Positions 1 through 6,911 of a stretch of DNA of 27,274 nucleotides are shown one piece after another. The first letter of the stretch is position 1. Each line of letters starts with the position of its first letter. The stretch comes from Gp22-AA3 sp964384905 (GTDB lineage: Bacteria; Acidobacteriota; Polarisedimenticolia; Gp22-AA2): contig CAYLND010000035.1 in assembly GCA_964384905.1 (NCBI GenBank), positions 1 through 27,274 of the forward strand. Direction: 5' to 3'. The translations under genes and the position numbers were made by a program. The notes under the pieces were generated by a model. It did not search any database and had not been told where the DNA came from. It saw only the letters and a program-made list of their open reading frames with translations.

Positions 1-3
1 CCG

Positions 4-11
4 TATATAAT
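4..11 (+). promoter_or_regulatory. -10 element of the mod operon promoter
   Basis: TATATAAT contains a perfect TATAAT at 6-11. Only nine bases separate it from the modA ATG at 21, so a start site the usual 6-8 nt downstream would give a leaderless or nearly leaderless transcript. The -35 region lies outside the window, and no molybdate-repressor operator can be assessed. Confidence 0.55.
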
Positions 12-20
12 TCGCGTCCC

Positions 21-854
21 ATGCACAACCCGCGTCGTGCCATCGTCGCGCTCGCCGTCCTTCTCGGGACCGCCGCCACGGCCGCGGCGGCTCCCGGCGC
101 CACGCCGGGCGCGAGCGCCGGCCAGCCGACGCCCTCCGTCGAGATCACAGTCTACGCCGCCACCAGCCTGAAGGATGCGCTGACCGCGATCCAGCCGATC
201 TGCGAGCGCCAGACCGGCGCGCGTCTGGTCTTCAATTTCGGGGCGTCGAACGATCTGGCCCGGCAGATCGTCGCCGCCAACAAGGCCGATGTCTTCTTTT
301 CCGCCGACGAGGGTTGGATGAACCGGGTCGCCGACGCAGGTCTCGTCGATGCCACGAGCCGCAGGAACCTGCTGACGAACCGTCTCGTGGTCGTCGTGCC
401 CGATGACTCGACCCTTTCCGTTAATTCAGCCGCCGACCTGACGAAGCCCGAAGTCAAGCGGCTGTCGCTGGCGAACCCGGAGGCGGTGCCGGCGGGCCGC
501 TACGCCAAGGCCTGGCTCGAGAAGGCGGGCGTGTGGGACAAGGTGAGCGAGAAAGTGATTCCGGCGGTGGATGTGCGCGCCGCCCTGGCCGCCGTCGAGG
601 CGGGCGCGGTGGAGGCCGGGGTCGTCTATCGGACCGACGCGGCGATCGCCCGCCGCGTCCGGGTCGCCCTCGTCGTTCCTGAGGATGAAGGGCCACCTAT
701 CACCTACCCGGTGGCCGCGCTCGGCGACCGCCCTCACCTCGATCGGGCCCGCCTCCTCACCGCCTGTTTCGCGGGGCATGAGTCCGGAGACGTCTTCGGG
801 CGCTTCGGGTTCGTCGTTCTCCCGACCGAGGCGTCCGACGCGCCCGGGCGATGA
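21..854 (+). CDS. modA: Molybdate ABC transporter periplasmic binding protein ModA
   Basis: This is the solute-binding component that captures molybdate (possibly tungstate) in the periplasm and delivers it to ModBC. The 277-residue protein starts with a signal peptide (basic MHNPRR, then an Ala/Leu-rich core, about residues 1-24). The mature part opens with the family signature ITVYAATSLKDAL, followed by FNFGASNDLARQI and VFFSADEGWMN; the Ser residues in the first two segments are the usual oxyanion ligands. A late GVVYRTDA segment matches the ModA C-terminal lobe. Length is normal for the family. The stop overlaps modB by 4 nt (ATGA, 851-854), which implies translational coupling. The start is the first ATG after a strong -10 and no Shine-Dalgarno is visible, consistent with a leaderless mRNA. 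Molybdate versus tungstate preference cannot be read from sequence. Confidence 0.95.
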   Translation: MHNPRRAIVALAVLLGTAATAAAAPGATPGASAGQPTPSVEITVYAATSLKDALTAIQPICERQTGARLVFNFGASNDLARQIVAANKADVFFSADEGWMNRVADAGLVDATSRRNLLTNRLVVVVPDDSTLSVNSAADLTKPEVKRLSLANPEAVPAGRYAKAWLEKAGVWDKVSEKVIPAVDVRAALAAVEAGAVEAGVVYRTDAAIARRVRVALVVPEDEGPPITYPVAALGDRPHLDRARLLTACFAGHESGDVFGRFGFVVLPTEASDAPGR

Positions 855-1522
855 CGCCCGATGTCGCTCAGCCGCTCCTCCTGACCCTCCGGGTGGCGTT
901 CGTCACGACGCTCGTCATCCTCCCGGTGGGCGGTCTGGCCGGGCTCGTGCTGGCACGGCGCCGCTTCCCGGGACAGAGCGCCGTCGAGACGGTGCTGGCC
1001 CTGCCGCTGGTCCTGCCGCCGACCGCCGTCGGATACCTGCTGCTGCGGCTCCTGGCGCGCGACGGGCCCCTCGGGGTCCATCACACCGGATTCGATCTCG
1101 ATCTCCTGCTGACCTGGAAGGGGGCGGTCGCCGCGTCGGCGGTGATGTCGCTGCCGCTCGTGGCCCGCACGGCCCGGGTGGCCTTCGAGGAGGTCGATCC
1201 GAGGCTCGAGGCGATGGCGCGCACCCTCGGTCTCGGTCCTTTGCGCACATTCCTGGGAGTCACCCTGCCGCTGGCGCGGCGTGGCCTGCTGGCGGCCGCC
1301 CTGCTCGGCTTCGCCAGGGCCCTGGGGGAGTTCGGCGCCACCGTGATCGTCGCCGGCAACATTCCTGGGAGGACCCAGACCCTCGCCCTGGCGATCTTCA
1401 GCGATTTGCAGGCCGGAGACGACCACCGCGCCCTGTGGCTGGTCGGGGTGACGGTGGCGCTGGCGTTCGCCGCGGTGTTCGTGGTGGAGCGTCTCGCGCG
1501 GCATCCGGAGAGGCGCGCGTGA
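851..1522 (+). CDS. modB: Molybdate ABC transporter permease ModB
   Basis: This inner-membrane permease forms the molybdate translocation channel with ModC. The 223-residue protein has about five hydrophobic helices (for example near residues 15-35 and 45-70). It carries the EAA-type coupling loop that docks onto the ATPase, seen here as LEAMARTLGLGPLRTF followed by VTLPLARRGLLAA, and then the ModB-typical ARALGEFGATVIVAGNIPG. Length matches the family. It overlaps modA by 4 nt and ends in GTGA (1519-1522), where its stop overlaps the GTG start of modC. The position between modA and modC in the standard order makes the assignment secure. Confidence 0.95.
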   Translation: MTPDVAQPLLLTLRVAFVTTLVILPVGGLAGLVLARRRFPGQSAVETVLALPLVLPPTAVGYLLLRLLARDGPLGVHHTGFDLDLLLTWKGAVAASAVMSLPLVARTARVAFEEVDPRLEAMARTLGLGPLRTFLGVTLPLARRGLLAAALLGFARALGEFGATVIVAGNIPGRTQTLALAIFSDLQAGDDHRALWLVGVTVALAFAAVFVVERLARHPERRA

Positions 1523-2655
1523 GCCCTGGGCTCGATCTCGAGATTACCCTGCCGCTCGACCGGTTCGCGCTCGAGGTCACGTGGCGCACCGACGAGCGGG
1601 CGCTCGGCGTGTTCGGACCGTCGGGAGCGGGAAAGACCTCCCTGCTCGAGGCGATCGCCGGGCTTCGGCACGAGACCCGCGGGCGGGTGCGGGTCGGCGG
1701 GATGACCTGGCTCGAGAGCGATCGCGGCGTCCGCCTCCCTCCCGAGAAGCGCGGAGTCGGATACGTGCCGCAGGACGCCCGTCTTTTTCCGCATCGCAAC
1801 GTGCGCGACAACATCCTGGCGGGCCGCCGCCGCGCCGATCGCGGGCGCGGCGTCCGGCTCGATCCCGAGCGCGTGCTCGAAGTTCTCGAGCTGCGCGGCC
1901 GGGAGACGGCCTCGATCGCCTCCCTCAGCGGCGGCGAGCGCCAGCGCGTCGCCCTGGGCCGGGCGCTGTGCGCCGGTCCGGAGCTGCTCCTGCTCGACGA
2001 ACCGCTCGGGGCGCTCGATCGGCCGCTGCGCCGCCGCATCCTGCCGTACCTGGTGCGCGTCGATCGAGAGTTCGGCGTACCGTCGATCCTGGTGACCCAC
2101 GACGCCGCCGAGGTGTGCCTGCTGAGCCGCGAAGCGATCGTGCTGATCGACGGCCGGGTGGCGGGGTGCGGCCGGCCCGACGAGCTGTTCTCCGGAGCCG
2201 AACTCCTGACCCGGCTCGGCGCCGCCGGGCACACGAACATCCTGCGCGGCCGCGTCACCTCGATCGTCGGAGGGACGGTCACCGTCGACGTCGGCTCCGG
2301 CCGGCTGGTGACCGGCACCGCCGGGGGTGGCGCCCGCAGCGGTGACGAGGCCGCGGTCCTGGTCCGCGCCGAAGAACTGATCGTCGCGACCGAATCGCCG
2401 CAGGGACTGTCGGCCCAGAACGTGCTGGCGGGGACCGTGCGCGCCTTGATCCCGTCGGAGCGCGGGCCGGAGGAGGGCGGGGTCGCCGTGACCGTCGACG
2501 TCCCGGGGGCGCCGGCTCCTCTGGTCGCCGTGGTGACGCCGCAGGCCAGCCAGCGGCTCGGGCTCGGCGCCGGCCGCCCGGTGTATCTCGTCTGGAAAAC
2601 TCACGCCTGCCGGGCTCTCACGGCCGGGCCGGCCTCAAATCAGGAGACGGCATGA
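1519..2655 (+). CDS. modC: Molybdate ABC transporter ATP-binding protein ModC
   Basis: This is the ATPase that powers molybdate import. The start is the GTG at 1519, overlapping the modB stop by 4 nt; it gives 378 residues, normal for ModC, whereas the much longer open frame upstream runs through modA and modB. Walker A GPSGAGKT is at residues 33-40, the LSGGERQR signature near 136-143, Walker B LLLLDEP near 156-162 and the switch His (LVTHD) near 194. After about residue 235 comes a MOP/TOBE-type regulatory region, including NILRGRVTSI and LSAQNVLAGTV, the molybdate-sensing domain of ModC proteins. The stop overlaps the next gene's start (ATGA, 2652-2655). Confidence 0.95.
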   Translation: MSPGLDLEITLPLDRFALEVTWRTDERALGVFGPSGAGKTSLLEAIAGLRHETRGRVRVGGMTWLESDRGVRLPPEKRGVGYVPQDARLFPHRNVRDNILAGRRRADRGRGVRLDPERVLEVLELRGRETASIASLSGGERQRVALGRALCAGPELLLLDEPLGALDRPLRRRILPYLVRVDREFGVPSILVTHDAAEVCLLSREAIVLIDGRVAGCGRPDELFSGAELLTRLGAAGHTNILRGRVTSIVGGTVTVDVGSGRLVTGTAGGGARSGDEAAVLVRAEELIVATESPQGLSAQNVLAGTVRALIPSERGPEEGGVAVTVDVPGAPAPLVAVVTPQASQRLGLGAGRPVYLVWKTHACRALTAGPASNQETA

Positions 2656-3833
2656 CACGCATGCGACGGTCGATTCGAGTCCTCACGTTCCTCGCCATCG
2701 CCGCCCTCGTCGGGCCTGCGGCGGCTCCGGCCCGCGCGGCCGTGACCCTCGTCGAAGGCGAGAAGGGGAAGCTCGACGTGGAGATCCGGTTCATGTCGTG
2801 GGCGGAATACAGCGGCCCCGATCTGCCGCGGCTTTCGGGCGTCAACAGCGCTCCTCCCCCGGTGCAGGTCGAGGATATCCAGGACCTCTTCGTCCGCCGG
2901 CTGCGCCTCATCTTCCGGGCGCAGCTCTCCCCGTCTCTCGATCTCGTCCTGCAGGTCGGACAGGACAATCTCGGCAGCAGGATCCTGCGCGATGACGCCG
3001 GCTTCCGGGTGAAGGATGCCGCCCTCAACTACAAGAAGAGCGACGCCCTCCAGATCCTGGTCGGCCAGTTCAAGGTGCCGTTCCTGCGCCAGAACCTGGC
3101 CTCGGGGTTCAACCAGCTCCTGGTCGATCGCACGCTGGTGGCGGCGCTGCGCCCGGCGATCGAGGGGTCACGCGACGAAGGCGGTATGGTGTGGGGAAAT
3201 CTGCGGGGGTTCCAGTACCGCGCCGCGCTCTTCGACGGCTCCGATCAGGAGGACAACAACACCCGCAGCAGCCTGCGCGGCACGGCTCGGGTCTCGTGGA
3301 ACTGGTTCACGACCGAGACCGGTCTCGGCTACCCCGGGACCACGCTCGGGCAGAAGCGCATTCTGCAGATCGGGGCGCAGGCCGACGTGCAGAACAGCCG
3401 TCTCGACGCGCGCGACGATGCCGGGTTTACCGCGGAGCTTCGCAACTACAGCTCCTGGGCCGCCGACATCTATTACGACCAGCCGATCGGCAAGCGCTGG
3501 GCGTTCACCGGCGAAGGGGCGTGGCTCGAGCGGCGCGACGACTACCGCACCGCGGGGCTGGCGACCCGCTCGATCGACGGCGCGTACGCGCAGAGCGGGC
3601 TCCTCCTCCCCTGGGCGGTCGGCCCGGGGCGTCTCCAGGTCGCCGGCCGCTGGGAGAAGATCGAGTCCTATCGCGGCCCCCTCGACACGTCGATCCGCGC
3701 GCGCACGTTCGGCCTGACCTGGTTCACCAAAGGACACGACCGGAAGATCCAGTTCGATCACGGCGAGGTGCACGAGCGACCGATCGACCTGGACGACAAT
3801 TTCTACCGGCTCTCCGTCGTCGCGGTGTTCTGA
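2652..3833 (+). CDS. Outer-membrane beta-barrel porin (phosphate-selective porin O/P-like) encoded in the mod operon
   Basis: The 393-residue protein has a signal peptide (basic MTRMRRSIR, hydrophobic core, cleavage near APARA at about 29). The rest is rich in alternating aromatic/polar strands, and it ends in Phe (SVVAVF), the usual last residue of outer-membrane barrels. Segments such as VKDAALNYKKSD, LVGQFKVPFLRQ and DRTLVAALRP resemble the OprO/OprP phosphate-selective porin family, which I recognise by pattern. Its ATG overlaps the modC stop by 4 nt, so it is co-transcribed and probably translationally coupled with the molybdate transporter. I infer that it passes molybdate or a related oxyanion across the outer membrane. 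An alternative is a less specific anion channel. Basic residues lining the barrel would support selectivity but cannot be placed without a model. Confidence 0.82.
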   Translation: MTRMRRSIRVLTFLAIAALVGPAAAPARAAVTLVEGEKGKLDVEIRFMSWAEYSGPDLPRLSGVNSAPPPVQVEDIQDLFVRRLRLIFRAQLSPSLDLVLQVGQDNLGSRILRDDAGFRVKDAALNYKKSDALQILVGQFKVPFLRQNLASGFNQLLVDRTLVAALRPAIEGSRDEGGMVWGNLRGFQYRAALFDGSDQEDNNTRSSLRGTARVSWNWFTTETGLGYPGTTLGQKRILQIGAQADVQNSRLDARDDAGFTAELRNYSSWAADIYYDQPIGKRWAFTGEGAWLERRDDYRTAGLATRSIDGAYAQSGLLLPWAVGPGRLQVAGRWEKIESYRGPLDTSIRARTFGLTWFTKGHDRKIQFDHGEVHERPIDLDDNFYRLSVVAVF

Positions 3834-3864
3834 ACGGGATCCGGAGGCATAACCCTTTCCCGTT
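3833..3864 (+). terminator. Possible stem-loop at the end of the mod operon
   Basis: AACGGGA (3833-3839) and TCCCGTT (3858-3864) are perfect 7-bp inverted repeats with an 18-nt loop, starting at the porin stop codon. No T-run follows, so this is at best a weak or factor-assisted terminator, or an mRNA 3' stabiliser. Confidence 0.3.
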
Positions 3865-3891
3865 GCGGCAAATCGGCGATCGGGGTACATT
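3863..3891 (+). promoter_or_regulatory. Candidate sigma70 promoter for the membrane-protein gene
   Basis: TTGCGG (3863-3868) and TACATT (3886-3891) are separated by 17 bp. The -10 matches four of six consensus bases and the -35 keeps only TTG. It would start transcription about 60 nt upstream of the ATG at 3958. Confidence 0.35.
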
Positions 3892-3957
3892 CCAGGGACC
3901 GGATGCTGGTTCCGTGCCCTGGGAGGACGTTGACGGCCTGACGCGTTCGCCGATTCG

Positions 3958-4998
3958 ATGCCAGCGGAAACCGCACCGCCGAGCCCCGGCCCCAACCTGA
4001 CGGGACGTTGCTTCGTCCATCCGGCGTTCGACTACCTCTTGATCGGCGGCGGGCTGAGCCTGCTGGTGACGGCGATCGTCGTCCTGTCCCCCGCCCGAGG
4101 CGACCTGCTGGCGACCGGCGCGATGACCTTCATCGTGCTGTTCAGCAACGGCGCCCACTTCGCCGCGTCCACGGTACGTCTCTACACCAAGCCCGGCGCC
4201 GCCCGCTCGATGCCGTTCCTGTCCAAGGCGGTGCCGCCGATCGCCATCCTCCTCATGACCCTCTGCCTGGTGTACGCCGGACGGGTCGGCCGGTTCCTGG
4301 ACATGCTCTATCTGACCTGGTCTCCGTACCACTACGCCGCCCAGACCTACGGGCTGGCCGTCATGTACAGCTACCGTTCGGGGTGCCAGCTCGCGGTCCT
4401 GGACAAGAAGCTGCTGCGGGGCGTGAGCATGATCCCGTTCCTCTACATGGCCGCCCACCTGATCCAGTCCCGGCTCCCGCCCTCGATCGAATCGATCCTC
4501 CCCGGCCTGACGGCGCAGCTCGGCTGGGCCAAGACCGCTCTCGTGGTGCTGGGCGTCGTCACCCCGCCGCTCCTGTACGCGAAGGTCTGGCGCGGCCCGA
4601 GCGGACCGATGCCGCTCATCAGCCTGCTGACGGTGATCACGAACGCCGTCTGGTTCTTCGTCCTGAACCCGATGGACGCGTTCGTCTGGGCGACCATCTT
4701 CCACGGACTTCAGTACCTGGCGATCGTGATCGTGTTCGACGTCAAGGATCGAGCGGGCCTGGCCGCGGGCGGGCGCGGGCGGGCCAGGATGCTCTGGTTC
4801 TACGGAATGTGCCTGGGACTGGGCTGCGTGCTGTTCGTGCTGCTGCCGCGCGCCTACGCCGCCATGGGGTTCGACTACTTCGACGGGCGGCTGGTGTCGG
4901 TCGCCGTGATCAACATCCACCACTTCATCGTCGACGCCTACATCTGGCGTCTGGGCCGAAGCGACAGCAACCGCAAGGTCGTCGATGGCGCCTACTGA
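3958..4998 (+). CDS. Polytopic membrane protein of unknown function with conserved-looking His motifs
   Basis: I do not recognise a named family. The 346-residue protein has roughly eight hydrophobic segments (for example near residues 27-45, 50-65, 88-104, 190-205, 220-235, 245-262 and 280-298). Histidine-containing motifs lie at or near helix ends: SNGAHFAAS, WSPYHYAAQTYGL, IFHGLQYLAI and INIHHFIVDAYIWR. Clustered His in a membrane protein recalls di-iron membrane oxygenases or heme/metal-binding proteins, but none of the canonical spacing patterns (HxxHH boxes) is present, so this is only a suggestion. The ATG at 3958 lacks a good Shine-Dalgarno. The stop region overlaps the end of the opposing TPM-domain gene by 7 bp. 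Confidence 0.75.
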   Translation: MPAETAPPSPGPNLTGRCFVHPAFDYLLIGGGLSLLVTAIVVLSPARGDLLATGAMTFIVLFSNGAHFAASTVRLYTKPGAARSMPFLSKAVPPIAILLMTLCLVYAGRVGRFLDMLYLTWSPYHYAAQTYGLAVMYSYRSGCQLAVLDKKLLRGVSMIPFLYMAAHLIQSRLPPSIESILPGLTAQLGWAKTALVVLGVVTPPLLYAKVWRGPSGPMPLISLLTVITNAVWFFVLNPMDAFVWATIFHGLQYLAIVIVFDVKDRAGLAAGGRGRARMLWFYGMCLGLGCVLFVLLPRAYAAMGFDYFDGRLVSVAVINIHHFIVDAYIWRLGRSDSNRKVVDGAY

Positions 4999-5666
4999 CC
5001 CGACCCGCCCGCCGGCCTCCGGGCGACGAGCCGCACGATCAGCGGGCGAACCGCCAGCCCCAGCAGGAACAGAACGACGATCAACGGGCTCATGAGGTCC
5101 TTGACCGGGATGCGCCGGTTCTGCGTGGTCGCCGCCGGGGCGTCGACCGCGACCCCGTAGCGCTGCGACGCCGCCGCGACCAGGGCGGCGCTCGCCTGCA
5201 GCATCGCCTGCGAGACGTCCTTGCGCAGCAGGCGCGGAATGATGAACTGCCGGACGATCATGTCGCGACGGTCCTGCGGCAGAAAATCCTCCACTCCCTG
5301 GCCGGTGGCGATGAGGACCTGGCGCTCTTCGATGGCGAGACCGACCACGATGCCGCGATCCTCCGCCTGCTCCCCCAGACCCCAGGCGGGTCCGGCCCGC
5401 GCCAGCACGGCCGCCAGCGCCTCGCCGTCGAGACGCGGAAACGTGACGACCGAGAGCGTCACCCCGGTCCTGGCGAGCAGGTCCTTGTGCGTGCGTTCCA
5501 TGATCTCCCGATGCCCGGGAGAGATCACGCCGGCGATGTCATATACGGAGCGCTCGTCGCGCGCGGGAAGATCGACCGCGGCCACCACCCGCGTGGAGAT
5601 GGAGACCAGGAGGCCCGCCGCGGCGAAGATTGGTCGTCGTACGGAATGTGTCATTAGCATTGGCAC
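4992..5666 (-). CDS. TPM-domain (TLP18.3/Psb32/MOLO-1-like) membrane protein
   Basis: The 224-residue protein has an N-terminal signal sequence (about residues 8-30). A TPM domain follows, starting with VYDIAGVISPGHREIMER and continuing through GVTLSVVTFPRLDGE, DRGIVVGLAIEERQVLIATG and QGVEDFLPQ. A C-terminal hydrophobic helix (LMSPLIVVLFLLGLAV) then a basic tail suggests that the domain faces the periplasm and is anchored at the C-terminus. TPM domains occur in envelope and thylakoid repair proteins and some have phosphatase activity in plants; the role here is unknown. Three starts are possible: GTG at 5666 and ATGs at 5660 and 5654. All are close to TATCTT/TTATAT elements at 5672-5681, so the leader is short. 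The 3' end overlaps the convergent neighbour by 7 bp. Confidence 0.82.
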   Translation of the reverse strand: MPMLMTHSVRRPIFAAAGLLVSISTRVVAAVDLPARDERSVYDIAGVISPGHREIMERTHKDLLARTGVTLSVVTFPRLDGEALAAVLARAGPAWGLGEQAEDRGIVVGLAIEERQVLIATGQGVEDFLPQDRRDMIVRQFIIPRLLRKDVSQAMLQASAALVAAASQRYGVAVDAPAATTQNRRIPVKDLMSPLIVVLFLLGLAVRPLIVRLVARRPAGGSGQ

Positions 5667-5671
5667 GGCGC

Positions 5672-5681
5672 ATATAAGATA
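5672..5681 (-). promoter_or_regulatory. Candidate -10 region of the TPM-domain gene
   Basis: Read on the minus strand the sequence is TATCTTATAT, containing two overlapping -10-like hexamers (TATCTT and TTATAT) 5-10 nt before the candidate start codons. No convincing -35 was found. Confidence 0.35.
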
Positions 5682-5829
5682 CGCGCTTTCTTTCAGGTTC
5701 TCATGATCATTAAGCCCCGAGCTCGCCGGCTGTTCCGATGGTACGCCTGCGGTAGCGCCTCTAGGTCTTCGGATTCAGCCAACTTCGGAAAGGTGCCGGC
5801 CCGCCGGCCTGGACGAGAAGCCTGGCGCG

Positions 5830-5835
5830 TATCTT
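5830..5835 (+). promoter_or_regulatory. Candidate -10 element upstream of the thioredoxin-fold gene
   Basis: TATCTT sits 49 nt upstream of the preferred ATG at 5885. The same CGTATCTT string occurs in the divergent promoter at 5672-5681. No clear -35 hexamer was found. Confidence 0.25.
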
Positions 5836-5884
5836 GCTTCGCACCGTGCTTCGAATGACATGCGACCCAGGACGTGAGCGACGG

Positions 5885-6841
5885 ATGATGGCGCGAGGAT
5901 GGATGCCGCTGGCGGCGCTCCTCGCTCTGGGGACGGCGGCGCCTCCGGCGCCCGCGACGATGCCCGCTTCGGGGCCCGCGCAGGCCGGAGCGAAGCGCTG
6001 GACCGATGATCAGCTGGTCGCCTCGTATCGCGAACTCTCCGCCGGAGGAGGCCTCGAGGCGGCGGTGCGCACCCCCGCTCTCCCGAAGGACCCTCTGCAG
6101 CCCCGCTTCCTGGAGGCGCTCGCCTGGTACGCGGCGGGGACACCGGTTCAGGCGGGGGAGCTGACGCTGCAGCAGGTCGACGGGCGGATCCAGGACGACG
6201 TCCACTCGTATCTCGGTCTCCTCGAGGCGAAGGTGAAGCGCGGCGAGGACAACGACTACGCGCGCACGCGCACGTGGAAGCTCGTCCAGAAGCTCACGGT
6301 GCTCCGTGACGAGATGGCGAAGCAGCCGCGCGACGGGCGGTATCCCTACTCTTCGCTGAAGAAAGAGGCGGGAGCCCCCGAGGTGGATGCCTGGGACCGG
6401 GACCACACGCTGCGCTCGCCGGCCGAGTTCGTCGAGAAGGTCTGCCGCGCCTCGCACGAGCGACCGGTCCTGGTGAAATTCGGCAACACGAACTGCACCC
6501 AGTGCATGCTGTTCGAGATGCTCGGCTCGGTGCGGACCCTGGCCGAGAATCCTTCCTACAAGGGCACGATCGACGTCTACAAGGTCTGGTGGGGCTACCG
6601 GCCCGACGCGGGCTTCGCGGGTCGGATCCGTGATCCCGAACGCCTCGACGATCTGGTCAAGGCGGAGGGCGTGAAGTCGAGCCCGACTTTCGTCGTCTAC
6701 CGGAACGGCCGCGCCGCTCCGTGCGGCGATGCCTTCCCGGACGACCGCGGGTCGGACGAGCGGATCGCAGCCTGCCTGAAGCGGGATCCGGACGCGGCTC
6801 CCGAGTCGAACACCTGCGCGTCCGTCGGCGCGCGCCGCTGA
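5885..6841 (+). CDS. Exported thioredoxin-fold protein with a CxxC motif
   Basis: From the ATG at 5885 the protein has 318 residues and begins with a plausible signal peptide (MMARGWMPLAALLALG, cleavage near APA at about 24). An earlier in-frame TTG at 5834 would add 17 residues that spoil the signal, so I prefer 5885. Residues about 30-170 are a helical region without recognisable motif. The C-terminal third has a thioredoxin fold: RPVLVKFGNTNCTQCMLFE with Cys 204 and Cys 207, then SSPTFVVYRNGR, which supplies the cis-Pro region. The CTQC active site is unlike the common CGPC, so redox properties are uncertain. Two further Cys occur near the end (APCGDAF, IAACLK) and one in NTCASV. It is probably a periplasmic disulfide or thiol protein; the partner is unknown. 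Confidence 0.75.
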   Translation: MMARGWMPLAALLALGTAAPPAPATMPASGPAQAGAKRWTDDQLVASYRELSAGGGLEAAVRTPALPKDPLQPRFLEALAWYAAGTPVQAGELTLQQVDGRIQDDVHSYLGLLEAKVKRGEDNDYARTRTWKLVQKLTVLRDEMAKQPRDGRYPYSSLKKEAGAPEVDAWDRDHTLRSPAEFVEKVCRASHERPVLVKFGNTNCTQCMLFEMLGSVRTLAENPSYKGTIDVYKVWWGYRPDAGFAGRIRDPERLDDLVKAEGVKSSPTFVVYRNGRAAPCGDAFPDDRGSDERIAACLKRDPDAAPESNTCASVGARR

Positions 6842-6911
6842 GGCGACGGATCGTGGGCGAGCGGGGGCCGCGCGTGACGGAAGGAGGGGCGCGCCCGGGC
6901 GCCGCCTCGGG

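Noticed and set aside
571..1518. Upstream extension of modC into modA and modB
   Set aside because: The in-frame sequence before 1519 is low-complexity Arg/Pro/Gly and overlaps two real genes; the GTG at 1519 gives a normal ModC.
5667..5884. Possible small RNA or tRNA in the largest gene-free gap
   Set aside because: No cloverleaf, no TTCGANTC-like loop and no convincing long hairpin; only divergent promoter-like elements are seen.
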